Below, piece after piece: positions 53,496 through 64,000 of a stretch of 64,000 nucleotides of DNA (positions are counted from its first letter, which is position 1; each line of letters starts with the position of its first letter). Origin of the DNA: Triparma columacea (lineage: Eukaryota > Sar > Bolidophyceae > Parmales > Triparmaceae); contig BRYA01000175.1 of assembly GCA_030267965.1 (NCBI GenBank), forward strand, positions 1 to 64,000. Direction: 5' to 3'. A program made the position numbers and the translations under genes. The notes below the pieces were generated by a model. It worked only from the letters and a program-made list of their open reading frames with translations. It was not told the origin of the DNA and searched no databases.

Positions 53496-56400
53496 ATGAG
53501 ACCACCACCTAGACGTGCCAAAGATGCTTCTATCGCCCGTTCAATCGCGATAAACCCCAATACAATCCCCTCACCTGCCACCAAGGCTGAGGGGTGGAAT
53601 TGCCAGCTTTGTACCACGGTAAACGGGAAGAGGAAGAGGAAGTGCTCAACTTGCGGATACTTGAAGGGCACCACCAAGGAGGTGGTGAGAGAAATTGCGG
53701 ATAAGGAGCAGGGGATGGAGAAGGAGGAGAAAGAGGAGGAGAAGGGGGAGGAGGAGGAGGAGGAGGAGGAGGAGAAAGAGAAGGAGGAGGAGAAGGAGAA
53801 GGAGAAGGAGGAGGAGGAGGAGGAGGAGAAGGAGAAGGAGAAGGAGAAGGAGAAGGAGAAGGAGAAGGAGAAGGAGAAGGAGAAGGAGAAGGAGAAGGAG
53901 AAGGAGAAGGAGAAGGAGAAGGAGAAGGAGAAGGAGAAGGAGAAGGAGAAGGAGAAGGAGAAAGAAAGGAGAAGGGGGGACAAAAGAAAGAAAGGTGACG
54001 GCCGCAGTACGAGATCTAGTATCGCCAGGTCGAACATGGAGCAAGTCGAGGTTCCCGAATCGCCGCCCACTACGAAGGAGGTTCCCGAATCGCCGCCCAC
54101 TACGAAGTCGTCCTCTACTTCTGCCTCTTCTGCAACAAGCATCTCCTCTTCCTCCTCCTGCTCCAAGAGGAGAACGACGAGACGGAGTAGTAAGGAGGGA
54201 CCGAATATTAGTGCCAGCGGTAACTGCAGCATCAACACAACAACAAGCTCCAGCTCGACCAACTTCAGTGGGGCCAGCAGGCGTGAGCCCTCCACCCCTC
54301 AGCCCATCGGGACGCCTTCGCAAGCCACCAATGCCCCCCCTCCATCCAGTCAGGGCAGCGCGAGCTTCACGCAACAAAATGGCTTCGATTATGGACTATC
54401 CCAGATCAGCGTGGCCAGCGGGTCCGGATGGGACGACAAGGAGAACGAGGATACAGGGGGGGGGGGCAGGCAGGGGCAAGGGCCAGTCACTTTCGTGGCG
54501 GACGTGGAGGTTGACAGCGAATCAAGTTGGTGGGCATGCAGTCAGACCGAGAAGGGGGAAACTGAGGTGAGAAGAAAACACAGTTTTAGGTACTACCTTC
54601 ATCGTACTTGATTTAACCTCTCCCGTTCTCGCCAGATTCCCCCAGCGCAGGAGCACACGAAGGATGGAGAGGATCGGGTCCGTGCAAAAGAGGCGGAGAG
54701 AGAGCATGGAAAAACTCCGGGGGGCGTCAGCGTCTCCTGGAAAGAGGGGAGAGGACCCCGCTCAAAAGCAAAGGCTTCTCCCGCCGCTCGACCAACCCCT
54801 GTCGCTCAGCTACCATCCGTAGCTAAGCCCCCCCCCGCTACTGATCCCCCCCCTGTTGCAAATTCAGCTATTGCTGCCGTCCCTGTAGTAGCAGCAACGA
54901 CAAAAGCAATAGTAGTAGCAACAGCAGCAACAACAGCAGCGAAACGACCGCTGCCCTCGTCCAACTTATCCACCATCACATCCACTGAATCTTCGTACTC
55001 GACGTCTTCATTGTCGGCTTCGACTTCTTTTTCCTCCGACAGGAGTGCCTCCATGGTTACGACAGGATTCACCACTGCGGGGAAGAACTCCAACATCAAA
55101 GTTCCAGAAAGCGTGGTTGGAAAGGCGGGGGAAATACTCAATGACAGCACAAACATTTCTCCTCGGCCACTCCCTTCTGCCGCCGGCGGGAAGAAAACAA
55201 TTTCTAGGCCGGCCCTCAACCACCCGTCCGTCCTCCAACCTTCCAATCGTCTCTCCTCTTCAGTGACGAAAGCGCAAATTGCACCGCCACCTGCGAAGCA
55301 CATTGGAGCGCGAGTAAAAACCGGCTTCTCCACCGCGGGGGCTCGAAGGGACATCACGGTCGACGAGGACATTATTAGGAACAACATTCTTGTTAATGAT
55401 GAAGTAGCAACCACTTCCGCAGTGACGAAAGCGCAAATTGCACCGCCACCTGCGAAGCACATTGGAGCGCGAGTAAAAACCGGCTTCTCCACCGCGGGGG
55501 CTCGAAGGGACATCACGGTCGATGAGGACATTATTAGGAACAACATTCTTGTTGATGATGAAGTAGCAACCACTTCCGCCGTAACCAACACCACCACCAC
55601 CACCACCAACAACAAGCAGAAAATTGTGCAGACGGGATTCTCTACTGCAGGGGGAGGGCGATCTATTACTGTAGACGAAGAGGCGATAAGGAAAGTCGGA
55701 GAAGTATTGAAGTCAAATTCACAGATACAGATCGCTCAGCAGTCAACTCCCCTACCCCCACCCTTACACCCGTCCCGACGAATTGCTACCGGGTTTGCAA
55801 CGGCGGGAAGGGGGGGCTCAATCAGCGTTGACGAAGACACCATCACCAGCGCAGATCTTATGCTCAGTGAGACGCCCAAGTTACTCCCTCCAGCGCCCCT
55901 TTCAAGCACTATGGACACGGGTTTTACGACGGGGTCCAAACCCCTTAAAGTAGCCGAAGACGCAATATTGAAAGGGGAGAATGTGCTCGGCAACTTGTCC
56001 GAGAAGAAATCGTCATACGCGTCGGTGTTATCGTCTTCGTCATCTTTTAAGCCCCCTTACCTACCGTCCTCCCAAGGCTTGAACAACTCCACTGTGTCAA
56101 GAAGGATCGAAGTCCCTGCAGCCGCCGCAACATCTTCGCAGTCTTCAGCCTCCTCGGTCGCTGATATTACAAAGCGCCTCTTTCACCAGTCCCAAACTCA
56201 ACCCTCGCAACCTACTCCAAACGTGCACGTCGCTGGCAAGTTCGGCTCGATCCCCCTTTCACCTGCCTCCCTTTTGGCCGCAGAAAAAGTACTTGACACG
56301 AGCGGGATGCAGGCCATCGATGTCTTTAGCAAGACTCCGTACGGGGATAGTAGGATCACGGATCCAGCCAAGCAATCGACGTCTTCGTCCTCCTCGAGAG

Positions 56401-58740
56401 TCAAGGGAGTCCCAAGCAATCCCTACGCTCAATCGAGTAAGGCAACCGCGAGAATCAACCCTTACGCGAAATCAGCTAAGACTCCTAAACCGACAGCCGC
56501 GAAGCATCAGCCTGCTACCGTGGCTGTTATAAGGCAGAAGAATGACGACGGCGGAGTGAAGGTGTGGGCTCCCATGACAGAACCAAGATCAAAGTCGGTG
56601 ACATATTCCATGCCTCCCCTTCACTCTCCAACTCGTGACAATGGCGCCGCCGCCCTAAGTTTTTTCAAGCGCGCTCCGCTCAGGCCGCCCCCTAACACCA
56701 CAGGGGCATCCTTTGCGATTCGACGAGACGAGGCTGACAAGGTCATTAGCATGAGAGAGGCAGCTTCTCGGCCCGCTTTGGACGTCAAGCTTCAGTCAAA
56801 CTCTTGGGAAATAGTCAATGCGATTTCTCTCTACAACGCCAACTACGTCCGCTTCGATACTTATGGCTTTCCTTCGTTCTTCAGGTCCAAGGCCTCTACC
56901 AAACTGATGCTCAAGGCGTCGATCGGCGAGGAGGACATGTACGACATTCTCTGTTCAGACCCGACCTTAAGAACGGAACTTCTTACGCTGAGGTTTGTCT
57001 CAAATCACTTCGCCCAAATAGTGTGGAAGTTTGCAGGTATGGAGAGAAAGATTCCTTTGGCAAGGGGCAATTACCTCTGCTCGGAACGCGTGCTCGAAGG
57101 ACTGCGAGAGAGGTTCACCAGGGAGATTCTGAAGCACCAGAGACCCCCAGTGAGGAAAATTTTGAATAGAGATGCGGCAAGCACAAGGATGTGAGTTTGG
57201 GTCCTTCTGTCTCATTGTTTAACATGGGCTATTTGCCGTAGCTAACTCGTCATCCATCGCTTCACTCAACAGGCTGGTGCTCTGCATAGCGTCGATTCGC
57301 TGCCCTAAGACAGCAGACCAGACTTCGCCCCCCGTCTCTCTGGAGCTCACTGATGGTTGGTACAGAATCCATGCCGTGCTTGACCCGCGCTTGAGCGACA
57401 TTGCAAGGGCAGGCCATCTAATTGTGGGGGAAAAGCTAGCTGTGTGCAACGCGGTCATGTCTGGAGCTGAAGATGGTATTGACCCAATGGATAGCAACTA
57501 CTCTTCATCCCCTCTAAATCCTTCTGTCACTCTTCAGCTCAACTACAACTCGACGAGGAGGGCTTCGTGGGACGCCAAGCTCGGTTGGAGTAGGGGTTTT
57601 GCGGGGACAGGGTTGATGAGAGTTGCTCTTCAAGACGCTGAGGCCGGAGGTGGCGTCATCCCCATGGTCGACGTGGTCGTGAGCAGGAAGTTTCCTAAAA
57701 TGTTCGCCCAGACTGTAACCAAGGGGGACGGAACGAGCACGACAACATTCCTCACCGAAGCCGCCGAGGAGAACGCGAAGAGGTTCTGGGACAGCTCGAG
57801 AGAGAAGAGAACTGAGAAGATCGTCGAGAGCATCATGAACTCCGACGTCAAGGAGTTTGAGGAGGAGGTGGACAAGCAGGCCCCGGAGGAGTGGAATGGC
57901 ATATATAGGAGCAACGACGCGGGGGAAGTCTACGCTGGTCTCAGTCATGATCGCCAAGCGGCAATAGACAGGTGGAAGGAGACTCGCTCCCAATTAATCC
58001 AGAATTGGCAACAGAGGGAAATAAAGGACAGGATGCAGGAGGATGGGCTAAGCGAGGAGAGGAAGAGCACCCCATACGTTGACTTGCGTGTTCTTGGGCT
58101 TGGCAGGAAGGGCGAAGGGGGGGAGGCGACTCTGAGGATATGGGGCATTAGGGACGACACGTACACGTTGCTAAGGGAGGGGGGGGCGATGAGGTTGAAG
58201 GACGTAGGCGTCAAGTCGACGAGGAACGGGGGGGCGATCCAACTGTTTGCCAATATGAAGAACTTCCAAATGAAGTGGTTTGGAGAGCAGCAGGGGCTGC
58301 GGCTCGAATCTTGCGGCTATAAGGAGAGGAAGGCTTTGAGGGTGGAGGAAGTCATGGACATGATTGCAAGGGGTGAGGCTGATGGAGAGGATAAGAAGTT
58401 GGTTGACTTTGTTGGAAGGGTAAAGAGCGTTATCCACAACAGCGGAAGGAGACAGAGCGCCGTTTATTTCGTTGACGACAGTGGCAATGTCGTGATACTG
58501 CGGAGGTTCTTTGACTACGACGACGACAATAGCTGGAAAAAGTGGAAGTTGCTTTCGAGTGCCGTCGGGAAAGTCTGGAAGGTGACGAATTTGATCTTGG
58601 AGGGGGTCGAAGAGTATGAGGGCTGTGGAGTTTTGGTTTGGAAGGACGTGAGCGAAGCCTCGGAGGAGGGGGGGGGGAATAAGAGGTTGGCTGGGGAGGT
58701 TGGCGAGGGGGAAGGGGGGAAGAAAAGGGCCAGATTGTAG
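53496..58740 (+). CDS. BRCA2: BRCA2 homologue with RanBP2-type zinc finger and Glu-Lys tract
   Basis: Three exons (53496-54566, 54636-57190, 57273-58740) in phase, 1697 residues. Order: RanBP2-type finger about 36-57 (WNCQLC...CSTC); a Glu/Lys tract about 75-160; Ser/Pro linker; six BRC repeats about 500-790 (TGFTTAGK, TGFSTAGARRDITVDED twice, TGFSTAGGGRSITVDE, TGFATAGRGGSISVDE, TGFTTGSK), the RAD51-binding FxTA motif. The DNA-binding region follows: helical domain (SNSWEIVNAISLYNANYVRF, VWKFAGMERK), OB folds (DGWYRIHAVLD, VALQDAEAGGGVIPMVDVVV) with a tower-like coiled insert, and a last OB fold (VDFVGRVKSV). The basic C-terminus (KKRARL) may be an NLS. It loads RAD51 on ssDNA in homologous recombination. 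Confidence 0.93.
53717..53966 (+). repeat. GAGAAG hexanucleotide tract in BRCA2 exon 1
   Basis: About 250 bp of almost pure purine on the + strand, mostly (GAGAAG)n interrupted by GAGGAG near the 5' end. It encodes alternating Glu-Lys. The reverse strand gives a long Ser-Phe or Leu-only ORF that is a shadow. Confidence 0.95.
55263..55580 (+). repeat. Tandem 159-bp duplication of a BRC repeat
   Basis: Positions 55263-55421 and 55422-55580 are near-identical (three differences seen), in frame, 53 residues each. Each contains one complete BRC motif plus its linker (VTKAQIAPPPAKHIG). Confidence 0.95.
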
Positions 58741-58803
58741 GTGTGTAAAATGAAAGTGTTTGTTGTGGGAAACGTTTGTTCAGGTTAACACGGTAGTTGC
58801 ATT

Positions 58804-58848
58804 TGTCGGGGTCAATGAGCGTAACTCTTTTTTGTCTTGACCCGTCAT
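58804..58848 (-). promoter_or_regulatory. SECIS-like hairpin in 3' UTR (candidate)
   Basis: On the minus strand, 32 nt after the stop of the thioredoxin-like gene. It reads ATGA (58848-58845), then stem GGGTCAA (58843-58837), GAC, an unpaired A6 run (58833-58828), a mini-stem GAG/CTC around TTACG, and the returning stem TTGACCC (58815-58809), followed by CGA. Eleven nucleotides separate ATGA from the A run, in the range of eukaryotic SECIS elements, and the mini-stem resembles form 2. Against it: helix II is short, with a C-C mismatch beside the quartet. Confidence 0.35.
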
Positions 58849-58879
58849 TCAATGCCGCTCGGTCCGTGGCCCCCAAATT

Positions 58880-60311
58880 TCACTTTCTCTTCGCATTTCG
58901 TCTTTTCGATAACTGCTGTTGCGACCTTACCGCGCACTCCCAGAGAATGCCCTTGCTTGGATTCTTTACGGAGCTGGCCCAAGGTCCATGCAGTACCCTC
59001 CCGAATTCCCCGTCCCACCACATTAAAAGTTTCCCGCTCCTTACATCAACTATCATTCTGTTGGGCACATATCTCACTTTGAGGAGCTTTATTATCTTCG
59101 TATCAATCCACGTGTGGTGATTGATGTTCGGCCATCGGTCTCTGGCCCTCTCTACACACTCGTCACTGGTCTCGTCGCAGTTCACAGCAATGAAAGTGGC
59201 ACTAAATTTGTACTTTGAGTAATTCTCTGCTGCCCCCCCGTTCTGCCAAGACCGCGACGAGCAAAGGGAATGAGTTGCGTAAGACAGTTTAGGATTGCAC
59301 ACGTCGGTTCATTGAGGCGTTCCATTGACGAACGGATAATCGCGATGTTCCTTTATTTCTGATCTGTTCTCACCTCCCTCAACCTCACCGACGCACGGTC
59401 GAGCTCGTTCAAGCTCTGACCCCGCCGGACTGGACATCAAGGATCTATCGCAATTACAGGCTCAACAGTCCGGGTTTTTGAAACGTAAAACTCAATCACG
59501 GCCAGCTGTGTGGTGGAGCAGAGGTCGAAGACCGAAGTGTAGGACTTGGTGTCGGTATTGAGAACTGGGATATCAGGAAGGATTGAACCAATGTCCAGAC
59601 CCTTGAAGGTTTTTGCAGATGAGAAGGGATTCTTCCGAAATGTTGTGGGGCCGAGCATTTTCTTCTGATTGAGCATTGAATAGAGAGATTCACCGGCGGA
59701 TTTCATTAGATTGGAGGTTGTCCGTTGAGCGACCTCTTTCGCTCGTTTGACGAATACGGATTGCATTGTCTGCAGGGGGGGGGGGAGAGGGGGGGGGTGC
59801 GGAAGTGGTGGATGAGTACAGCGGATTTGTTGAGGGCGACTCTCTCCTGGCTGACCTTGTTTCTCCGATTTTGAGTTTTTGAAAGCGACCTATTGGATGA
59901 AGAGGTCTTTTTCAGATCCTGAATCTTGCCCTCCCAATCATTAGGGTGGGAAGTTGCTGTCGTTGAACCCTCCTTGGCTATCACTTGGGCTTGAACAGGA
60001 TTGTCGTTACCCTTCGAGGAGGAGGTGGGGAGGGGAAAAGGGTTGGAGTCCTGCTCCTCTGAAGAGATAAAATGGTCGCATGAAAGAAAAATCGCGTTGG
60101 GAAGCTTGCCGGTGCCAGACTTGGGTGGTGGTGGGAGGTCTTGGGAAAAGGAGGAAGGAATTATTTCAAGTTGCTCGGCTTGGCCAAGATTTTTGTTGGG
60201 GGCTGTTAAGGCCTTTCCGGTTGGAGATCCGAATGGTTTCTTAGGGGAAACGAAGTTGATAGTAGATGGCGGGGCAAAGATTAGCGTTTTAAGCCTTCCA
60301 GAACCCTCCAT
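58880..60311 (-). CDS. Thioredoxin-fold protein with in-frame TGA, candidate selenoprotein
   Basis: Exons 59856-60311, 59374-59769, 58880-59242 join in phase; 404 residues if TGA 59439-59437 is read through. Exon 1 is a Ser/Pro/Lys-rich N-terminus. Exon 2 has a thioredoxin/peroxiredoxin-like entry (GLDIGSILPDIPVLN, LAVIEFYVS), then DP-TGA-CPVRR and a helix SLNELDRASVRLRE that stays in the same frame up to a GTGAG donor. Exon 3 resumes in phase with KFSATFIAVNCDETSDE, INHHTWIDTKII and VRYVPNRMIVDVRSGKLL, a tryparedoxin-like ending. The TGA sits at the N-end of the first helix, where this fold carries its redox Cys. Without recoding the protein would stop at 261 residues and lose half the fold. 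Donor of exon 1 (GTCAGC) is weak but the phase fits. Alternatives: a 42-66-nt intron around the TGA, or a null allele. Confidence 0.6.
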
Positions 60312-60516
60312 GATGATGAGGAGTTTGGCAGTTTGTTAAGTTTGTCAAGTTTTTTTTGCAGCAAATGCTCTAATTTTGAAAATGAGCCCAGATGCTCCTC
60401 CAGACATCGCGTGAGTGTCCCTGGGATAAGATTAAAGTCTACCCGAAAGGAAATACTACGAGGGGCAATGACGCGGAAACACTAGGTGAAATCGTTTGTT
60501 ATAACAACATTATGGA

Positions 60517-62602
60517 TTACATGGGACTCAAAATCCCGGCATGCGGAACAGTCGTGGGCGACTGCTGGGGGCTCCTCGGCTTGCTTGCTGTCACTAGTCC
60601 ATGCACAACGAGGAGCTTCTTCGATCCTTCCTGATAGTCATTCTGCTGCGACTGCGACTTGCTATTGTGGGGGAGGATCGTCGCCATCGCAGGTGATAAG
60701 TTCAGAGCGCGCTGCTGGCTCATGTTCCGTGTTGGGCGAGAGGCCCGGGGGGACTTTAAGGCCTTGTTGCGACGCGGCGAGAGCATGTAGGTTCGCAACT
60801 AGGAGGAAGACGGGAGATTAGGGAGCGAGGCATCGTGAGTAGGGATGCGTGAGAGGTTGCAAAAGCCTGATGTCAATCCTTACTTACCTGCTCTGATGCC
60901 TTTAGGTTGTGTTCGATGCGCTTTGAAACAAGTTCAAACCGCTCCTCGTGATCATCTACAGACGCTCCCTTGTCGAGGCATTGATAATGGGTAGACAACG
61001 TTGCCTTCTTAGACTCCTTGATCTTATCCTTGCGGTCCTTCTCCTGCTTCTTGTTGGAGCTCGCCTTAGCAAGGCCAAGCAAATTGGCCCCAACGTTCAT
61101 TGTGAACGCATTGATTACAGACCGTTCAGCGTTTATCTTCTTCCTCGCCTTCTCCTCTGGAGGGGGAAGGGTAGCGTTAGTAGTAGTGGCTTTGGTATCA
61201 ATGAGATGAGGAGGTGCCTCCTCGCCCGAGATGTCTCTCACCTTTGCCCTTCTTTTCGGCTGCCTTTGAAAGCCTGACCTCCTTGGGGGACTTAGGCGAC
61301 GAGGATCCATTCTTTCCCTGCTTCTTGTTTTTGCTCTTCTTCTTCCCAACCATTCCTTTCACCTGGTGTCTCTTTTTCTTCTTCTGATCCGGTGGTACCC
61401 TAACTTGCAGGATGTCCTCCTCCTTGAACTTAATGCCTGAAAGGTGCAGCGGCGATCCCTTCTCGGGGGATGGGGAGCGGTTCATCTTAGGGTTCACCAT
61501 GTCGCTGAACTCATCACCTCGGAAGAGGCGACCGAGCTCCAGCTCAAGATCCTCCCAAGCCTCGTGCTTCGGCATGGCGAACTTAACACACGTGCTGACA
61601 AAATAGTAGAAGCACTCAAAAAAATCCCTGTCGGAAGCGCTACTCTCGAAGTTAGAGCACTGCAAAAGTATCCTGGAGTACCCTTCTGAGACCTTTTTCA
61701 GGGCCGCCACAATGTCCTCAGCGTTTTTTATCACGGCAGGGTTGGAGGCATCGAAGACAGGGTTCACTTGAACCGGAGAAGCCCTCCCATCATCATTCGT
61801 GTGTCCCGATGTGTAAGGAGCACCGGTGATGTGGTCCGGGCTCACTGGTTCCCCAGCCGTTATTGAGACAAACGGCGGGAGCTGGTTTTGGTGTGGCTGC
61901 TCCCCCTCGCTGTTGTGGCCGCCGTCGAAGTGGTCTATCTCGAGAGCGACCTCATTGAGCTTCCGGATCTCTGAGGTGCGATTCACAAAGGCGTTCATGT
62001 ACAGGAGGACCGAGTTTACAAAGTGGACAACTACATCAGACTTATAAATCAGCTTGAACTTGGCTGGCAAGGTACCAAAGGGAGACTGCGAGGCGTCAGG
62101 GGAAGGGGAGAAGGGGTTAAGGGGGGGGGGGAGGGCGAGGGGGGCGGTTGTGTAAGGAATGATAGGGTGCTGATGCTTCGCTCCGTCTCAGCATGAGCTT
62201 GTGTGTTGCGCCTTTTCTCACCTCCTTTGAATTCTCTGACAAGGTGCACATCCTCTGGTACGCCGCGTCGATGCTCCGCTTAATAGGTATACGTCTCTTT
62301 GAGGATAACCCCATCCCGCCGTCGCTGGAGGCAGGGCGGAGGCTGTGTGAGCTCGAAGCACCTGACCCTATCGAGGAGGAGGAGGGATTATACTGAAGTG
62401 GGGACGGGGAGTAGTTCGATGGTGTTGCATCGGAGTTGGGATTAGATATTCTTCGAAACCCTGTCTTCGGGGATGGGTTAGAGACAGGTTTTGAGGAGGA
62501 TGGCGGGTAGGGATTATTCGAGGGTCCGCGAAGGAGAGAGCTTGTTGGACTTGGGGGGGAGTTGGGAATTAAGGACTGTCGCCCCGAAGAAAGAACCTTC
62601 AT
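60517..62602 (-). CDS. Unrecognised 591-residue protein, helical core with basic middle
   Basis: Four exons (62222-62602, 61242-62085, 60888-61156, 60517-60798) in phase. Residues 1-100 are Ser/Pro/Asn-rich disorder. A helical block follows (RSIDAAYQRMCTLSENSKE, then FKLIYKSDVVVHFVNSVLLY and RTSEIRKLNEVALEID). A second helical block, DIVAALKKVSEGYSRILLQ to LELELGRLFRGDEF, is rich in aromatic and Cys residues. Then come a Lys cluster (KKKKRH...GKKKSKNKK) that could be an NLS, a coiled coil in exon 3 (EERFELVSKRIEHNL) and a short tail. No catalytic motif. The C-terminal exon is supported only by phase and a CTCCTAG acceptor. Confidence 0.65.
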
Positions 62603-63077
62603 GATATGATGGGAGAGAGGAGAGGGCGGAGAGGGGGGGGCGGAGTGCGAGCAAGGGATTGGAGGAGGTGGAGAAACAGTTTTGCTTCGTTCATTCTTCT
62701 GTTAAAGATTTGCCCAAAATAAATAAAGGTGCGCACTATCCGCAACGTCTTGGGGATAACCGAAAGGAGTTCCTGGTACCCTCTCAAACGTTAGGGAGTA
62801 AATTTCTGTGTAGGGGGTTATAATGATAAGCGCCTTCTCTCGCTATTGTATTTATGATGTATTTTGTTGTGTTGATTGTGAGAGCAGGAATGGCTAAGAA
62901 AAGGAGATGGCTCCCGATTATTGATCAAAGACTTCACAGCCACGAGCTGCTTGATGATGCGAGTCTAACCCCCCCCACCCCCAACCCCTCCAACCTCATC
63001 CTTCGCTTATTGCTACACCATGGTTTGACAGGCTTCAGAGAACATACACAAGAAATAAGTTACAGGTTACAACCCCG
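62603..63077. other. Divergent intergenic region
   Basis: 475 bp between opposing genes. A 75-codon + strand ORF (62854-63081) has no family resemblance and runs into the next start in another frame; not called. Probably both promoters. Confidence 0.4.
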
Positions 63078-64000
63078 ATGATGAGCATTATACTCGTATT
63101 TTATCTCGCGTTCGTCGCGCAGTACTCGTTCAAATGTCTTCAGCATGAAGATCTCCTGCATGTCCATGACCAAGGATATGCAGTTGGCCACGATGCTTCG
63201 GTCGTCGCGTGTATGAACGGGAAGGGCGTCGAAAAGATTCTGAATGGAAGCTCCATGGAGAGCGTCCTGAATAGAGCCGCTGTTGATAAGAAACCAAATG
63301 CTCCTGGTGGACAATCACTCACCTTGGAATGGAAGGCGTCTGGAGCACTCTCGACAACCGCTGACCAATATACCTCTGATGCATACGACGAGGAGGGGGT
63401 GGACAAGCTTTTTAGAGGAAATTCCTTACTTCTCGACAACAGATGTTGTTTGAGAAAGTCGAAAATCCTGTCAAAACGACAAAACGACGAGACTGAATTG
63501 GCCTTCACGGCCCTCCCGACGAGAGGTGGCCGCACCAAGCCCCTTGTCCCTCACACGTATCAGTGTAGGGAACCTCGAGGAGGCAAGCTGGCGCTTTTCG
63601 AAGGCAGTTGCGAGAGTCCGTCTCCTTGGCTGCTCAGTGCTTGTGAATTAGAGCAAGTTGAGTGGGATTCCGGAGCGCTTTCGACGAGATATTCTCAAGA
63701 GGGTTTCTATGCCGATCTAAGCAACGGGGATATCGAGCTCTCGCGCGAGGAGCTGATACTTGGCGACCGCGCAGGTTGCGAACAGCTTCTTTATGGGCTG
63801 AAGGACGGTCATAATTTCAAGACTGTCAAGGCATTTGATTTACCATCGACGGGAGATGTTAACGACGAGGCAATTGCCAACCGCGGGAATACTGACAGCG
63901 ACCATTCAGGGGACAGGCTGCCACTTCTCAATGACGAAGATTGTAGATCAGCAGTGCGGATTATTCTCGTTTATGAAGGTAAGCATCAAGGAGAAGTTTA
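63078..64000 (+). CDS. Secreted/ER protein, 5' part only (runs off right edge)
   Basis: An open frame from ATG 63078 to the edge, over 300 codons, without stop. MMSIILVFYLAFVAQYSF is a good signal peptide. The mature part is acidic with scattered Cys (CLRKSK, CREPRG, GSCES, ACELE, RAGCEQ) and two loosely similar segments (LEWKASGALSTTADQYTSD and VEWDSGALSTRYSQEGFYAD), suggesting an internal repeat. A GAAG/GTAAGC donor-like site at about 63979 may end the exon. Family not recognised. Confidence 0.6.
   Translation, partial: MMSIILVFYLAFVAQYSFKCLQHEDLLHVHDQGYAVGHDASVVACMNGKGVEKILNGSSMESVLNRAAVDKKPNAPGGQSLTLEWKASGALSTTADQYTSDAYDEEGVDKLFRGNSLLLDNRCCLRKSKILSKRQNDETELAFTALPTRGGRTKPLVPHTYQCREPRGGKLALFEGSCESPSPWLLSACELEQVEWDSGALSTRYSQEGFYADLSNGDIELSREELILGDRAGCEQLLYGLKDGHNFKTVKAFDLPSTGDVNDEAIANRGNTDSDHSGDRLPLLNDEDCRSAVRIILVYEGKHQGEV

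Noticed and set aside
53646..54377. Long reverse-strand ORFs of Ser-Phe or poly-Leu opposite the BRCA2 Glu-Lys tract
   Set aside because: They are the mirror of the GAGAAG repeat; the forward frame continues into BRC repeats and the DNA-binding domain.
59395..59466. A 28-nt intron (GTAATT...TCCAG) removing the in-frame TGA
   Set aside because: It shifts the frame into a stop within a few codons and is far shorter than other introns here. A 42-66-nt intron stays in phase but is also an outlier, so it is kept only as an alternative.

Overview
This window is nuclear DNA from a unicellular eukaryote. Nearly every multi-exon gene uses GT-AG introns of roughly 75-260 nt, most with a GTGAG-type donor and a C/T-rich tract before the acceptor. 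Genes are packed on both strands with 100-600 bp gaps. There is a SEC24, a U5 snRNP WD40 protein, a BRCA2 and a giant HECT ligase, but no operon or prokaryotic signal. The ciliary genes BBS9 and DYNC2LI1 imply a flagellated or flagellate-stage organism. Gene style and the algal-type gene set fit a stramenopile alga, but that placement is inference. No transposon, tRNA, rRNA or CRISPR array was seen. One assembly gap (39 N) lies inside a SEC24 intron.

Layout, left part (1-31.9 kb): a truncated coiled-coil gene (-); an EHD-family membrane-remodelling GTPase with a C-terminal transmembrane helix (-); a 1080-residue EF-hand protein (-); SEC24 with a long Gly/Pro/Gln tail (+); an ATX1-like copper chaperone (-); SNRNP40 with a decayed duplication of its 3' end (+); a tandem pair of C2H2 zinc-finger genes (+); a BCNT/CFDP1 protein (-); a stand-alone degenerate flavodoxin domain (+); a polytopic membrane protein (-); a basic RGG-type nuclear-looking protein (+); a short-chain dehydrogenase (-). 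DYNC2LI1 (-) and BBS9 (+) follow, head to head.

Right part (32-64 kb): three tandem ankyrin-MYND genes (-) that differ mainly at their N-termini; an ERV1/ALR sulfhydryl oxidase (-); a 4554-residue RCC1-LamG-UBA-FN3-SPRY-HECT ubiquitin ligase (+); a MazG/PRA-PH-type pyrophosphohydrolase (-); BRCA2 with a RanBP2-type zinc finger, a long Glu-Lys tract and six BRC repeats (+); a thioredoxin-fold gene with an in-frame TGA and a SECIS-like hairpin in its 3' UTR, a candidate selenoprotein (-); an unrecognised 591-residue protein (-); and the start of a secreted or ER protein running off the right edge (+).

Functional links visible in the window are vesicle traffic (SEC24, EHD), cilium (DYNC2LI1, BBS9), ubiquitin signalling (HECT ligase) and genome maintenance or chromatin (BRCA2, CFDP1). 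Redox and metal handling is also represented (ERV1, ATX1, flavodoxin, thioredoxin-like gene). Most neighbours look functionally unrelated, as expected in a eukaryote. The clearest exception is the shared-promoter cilium pair.
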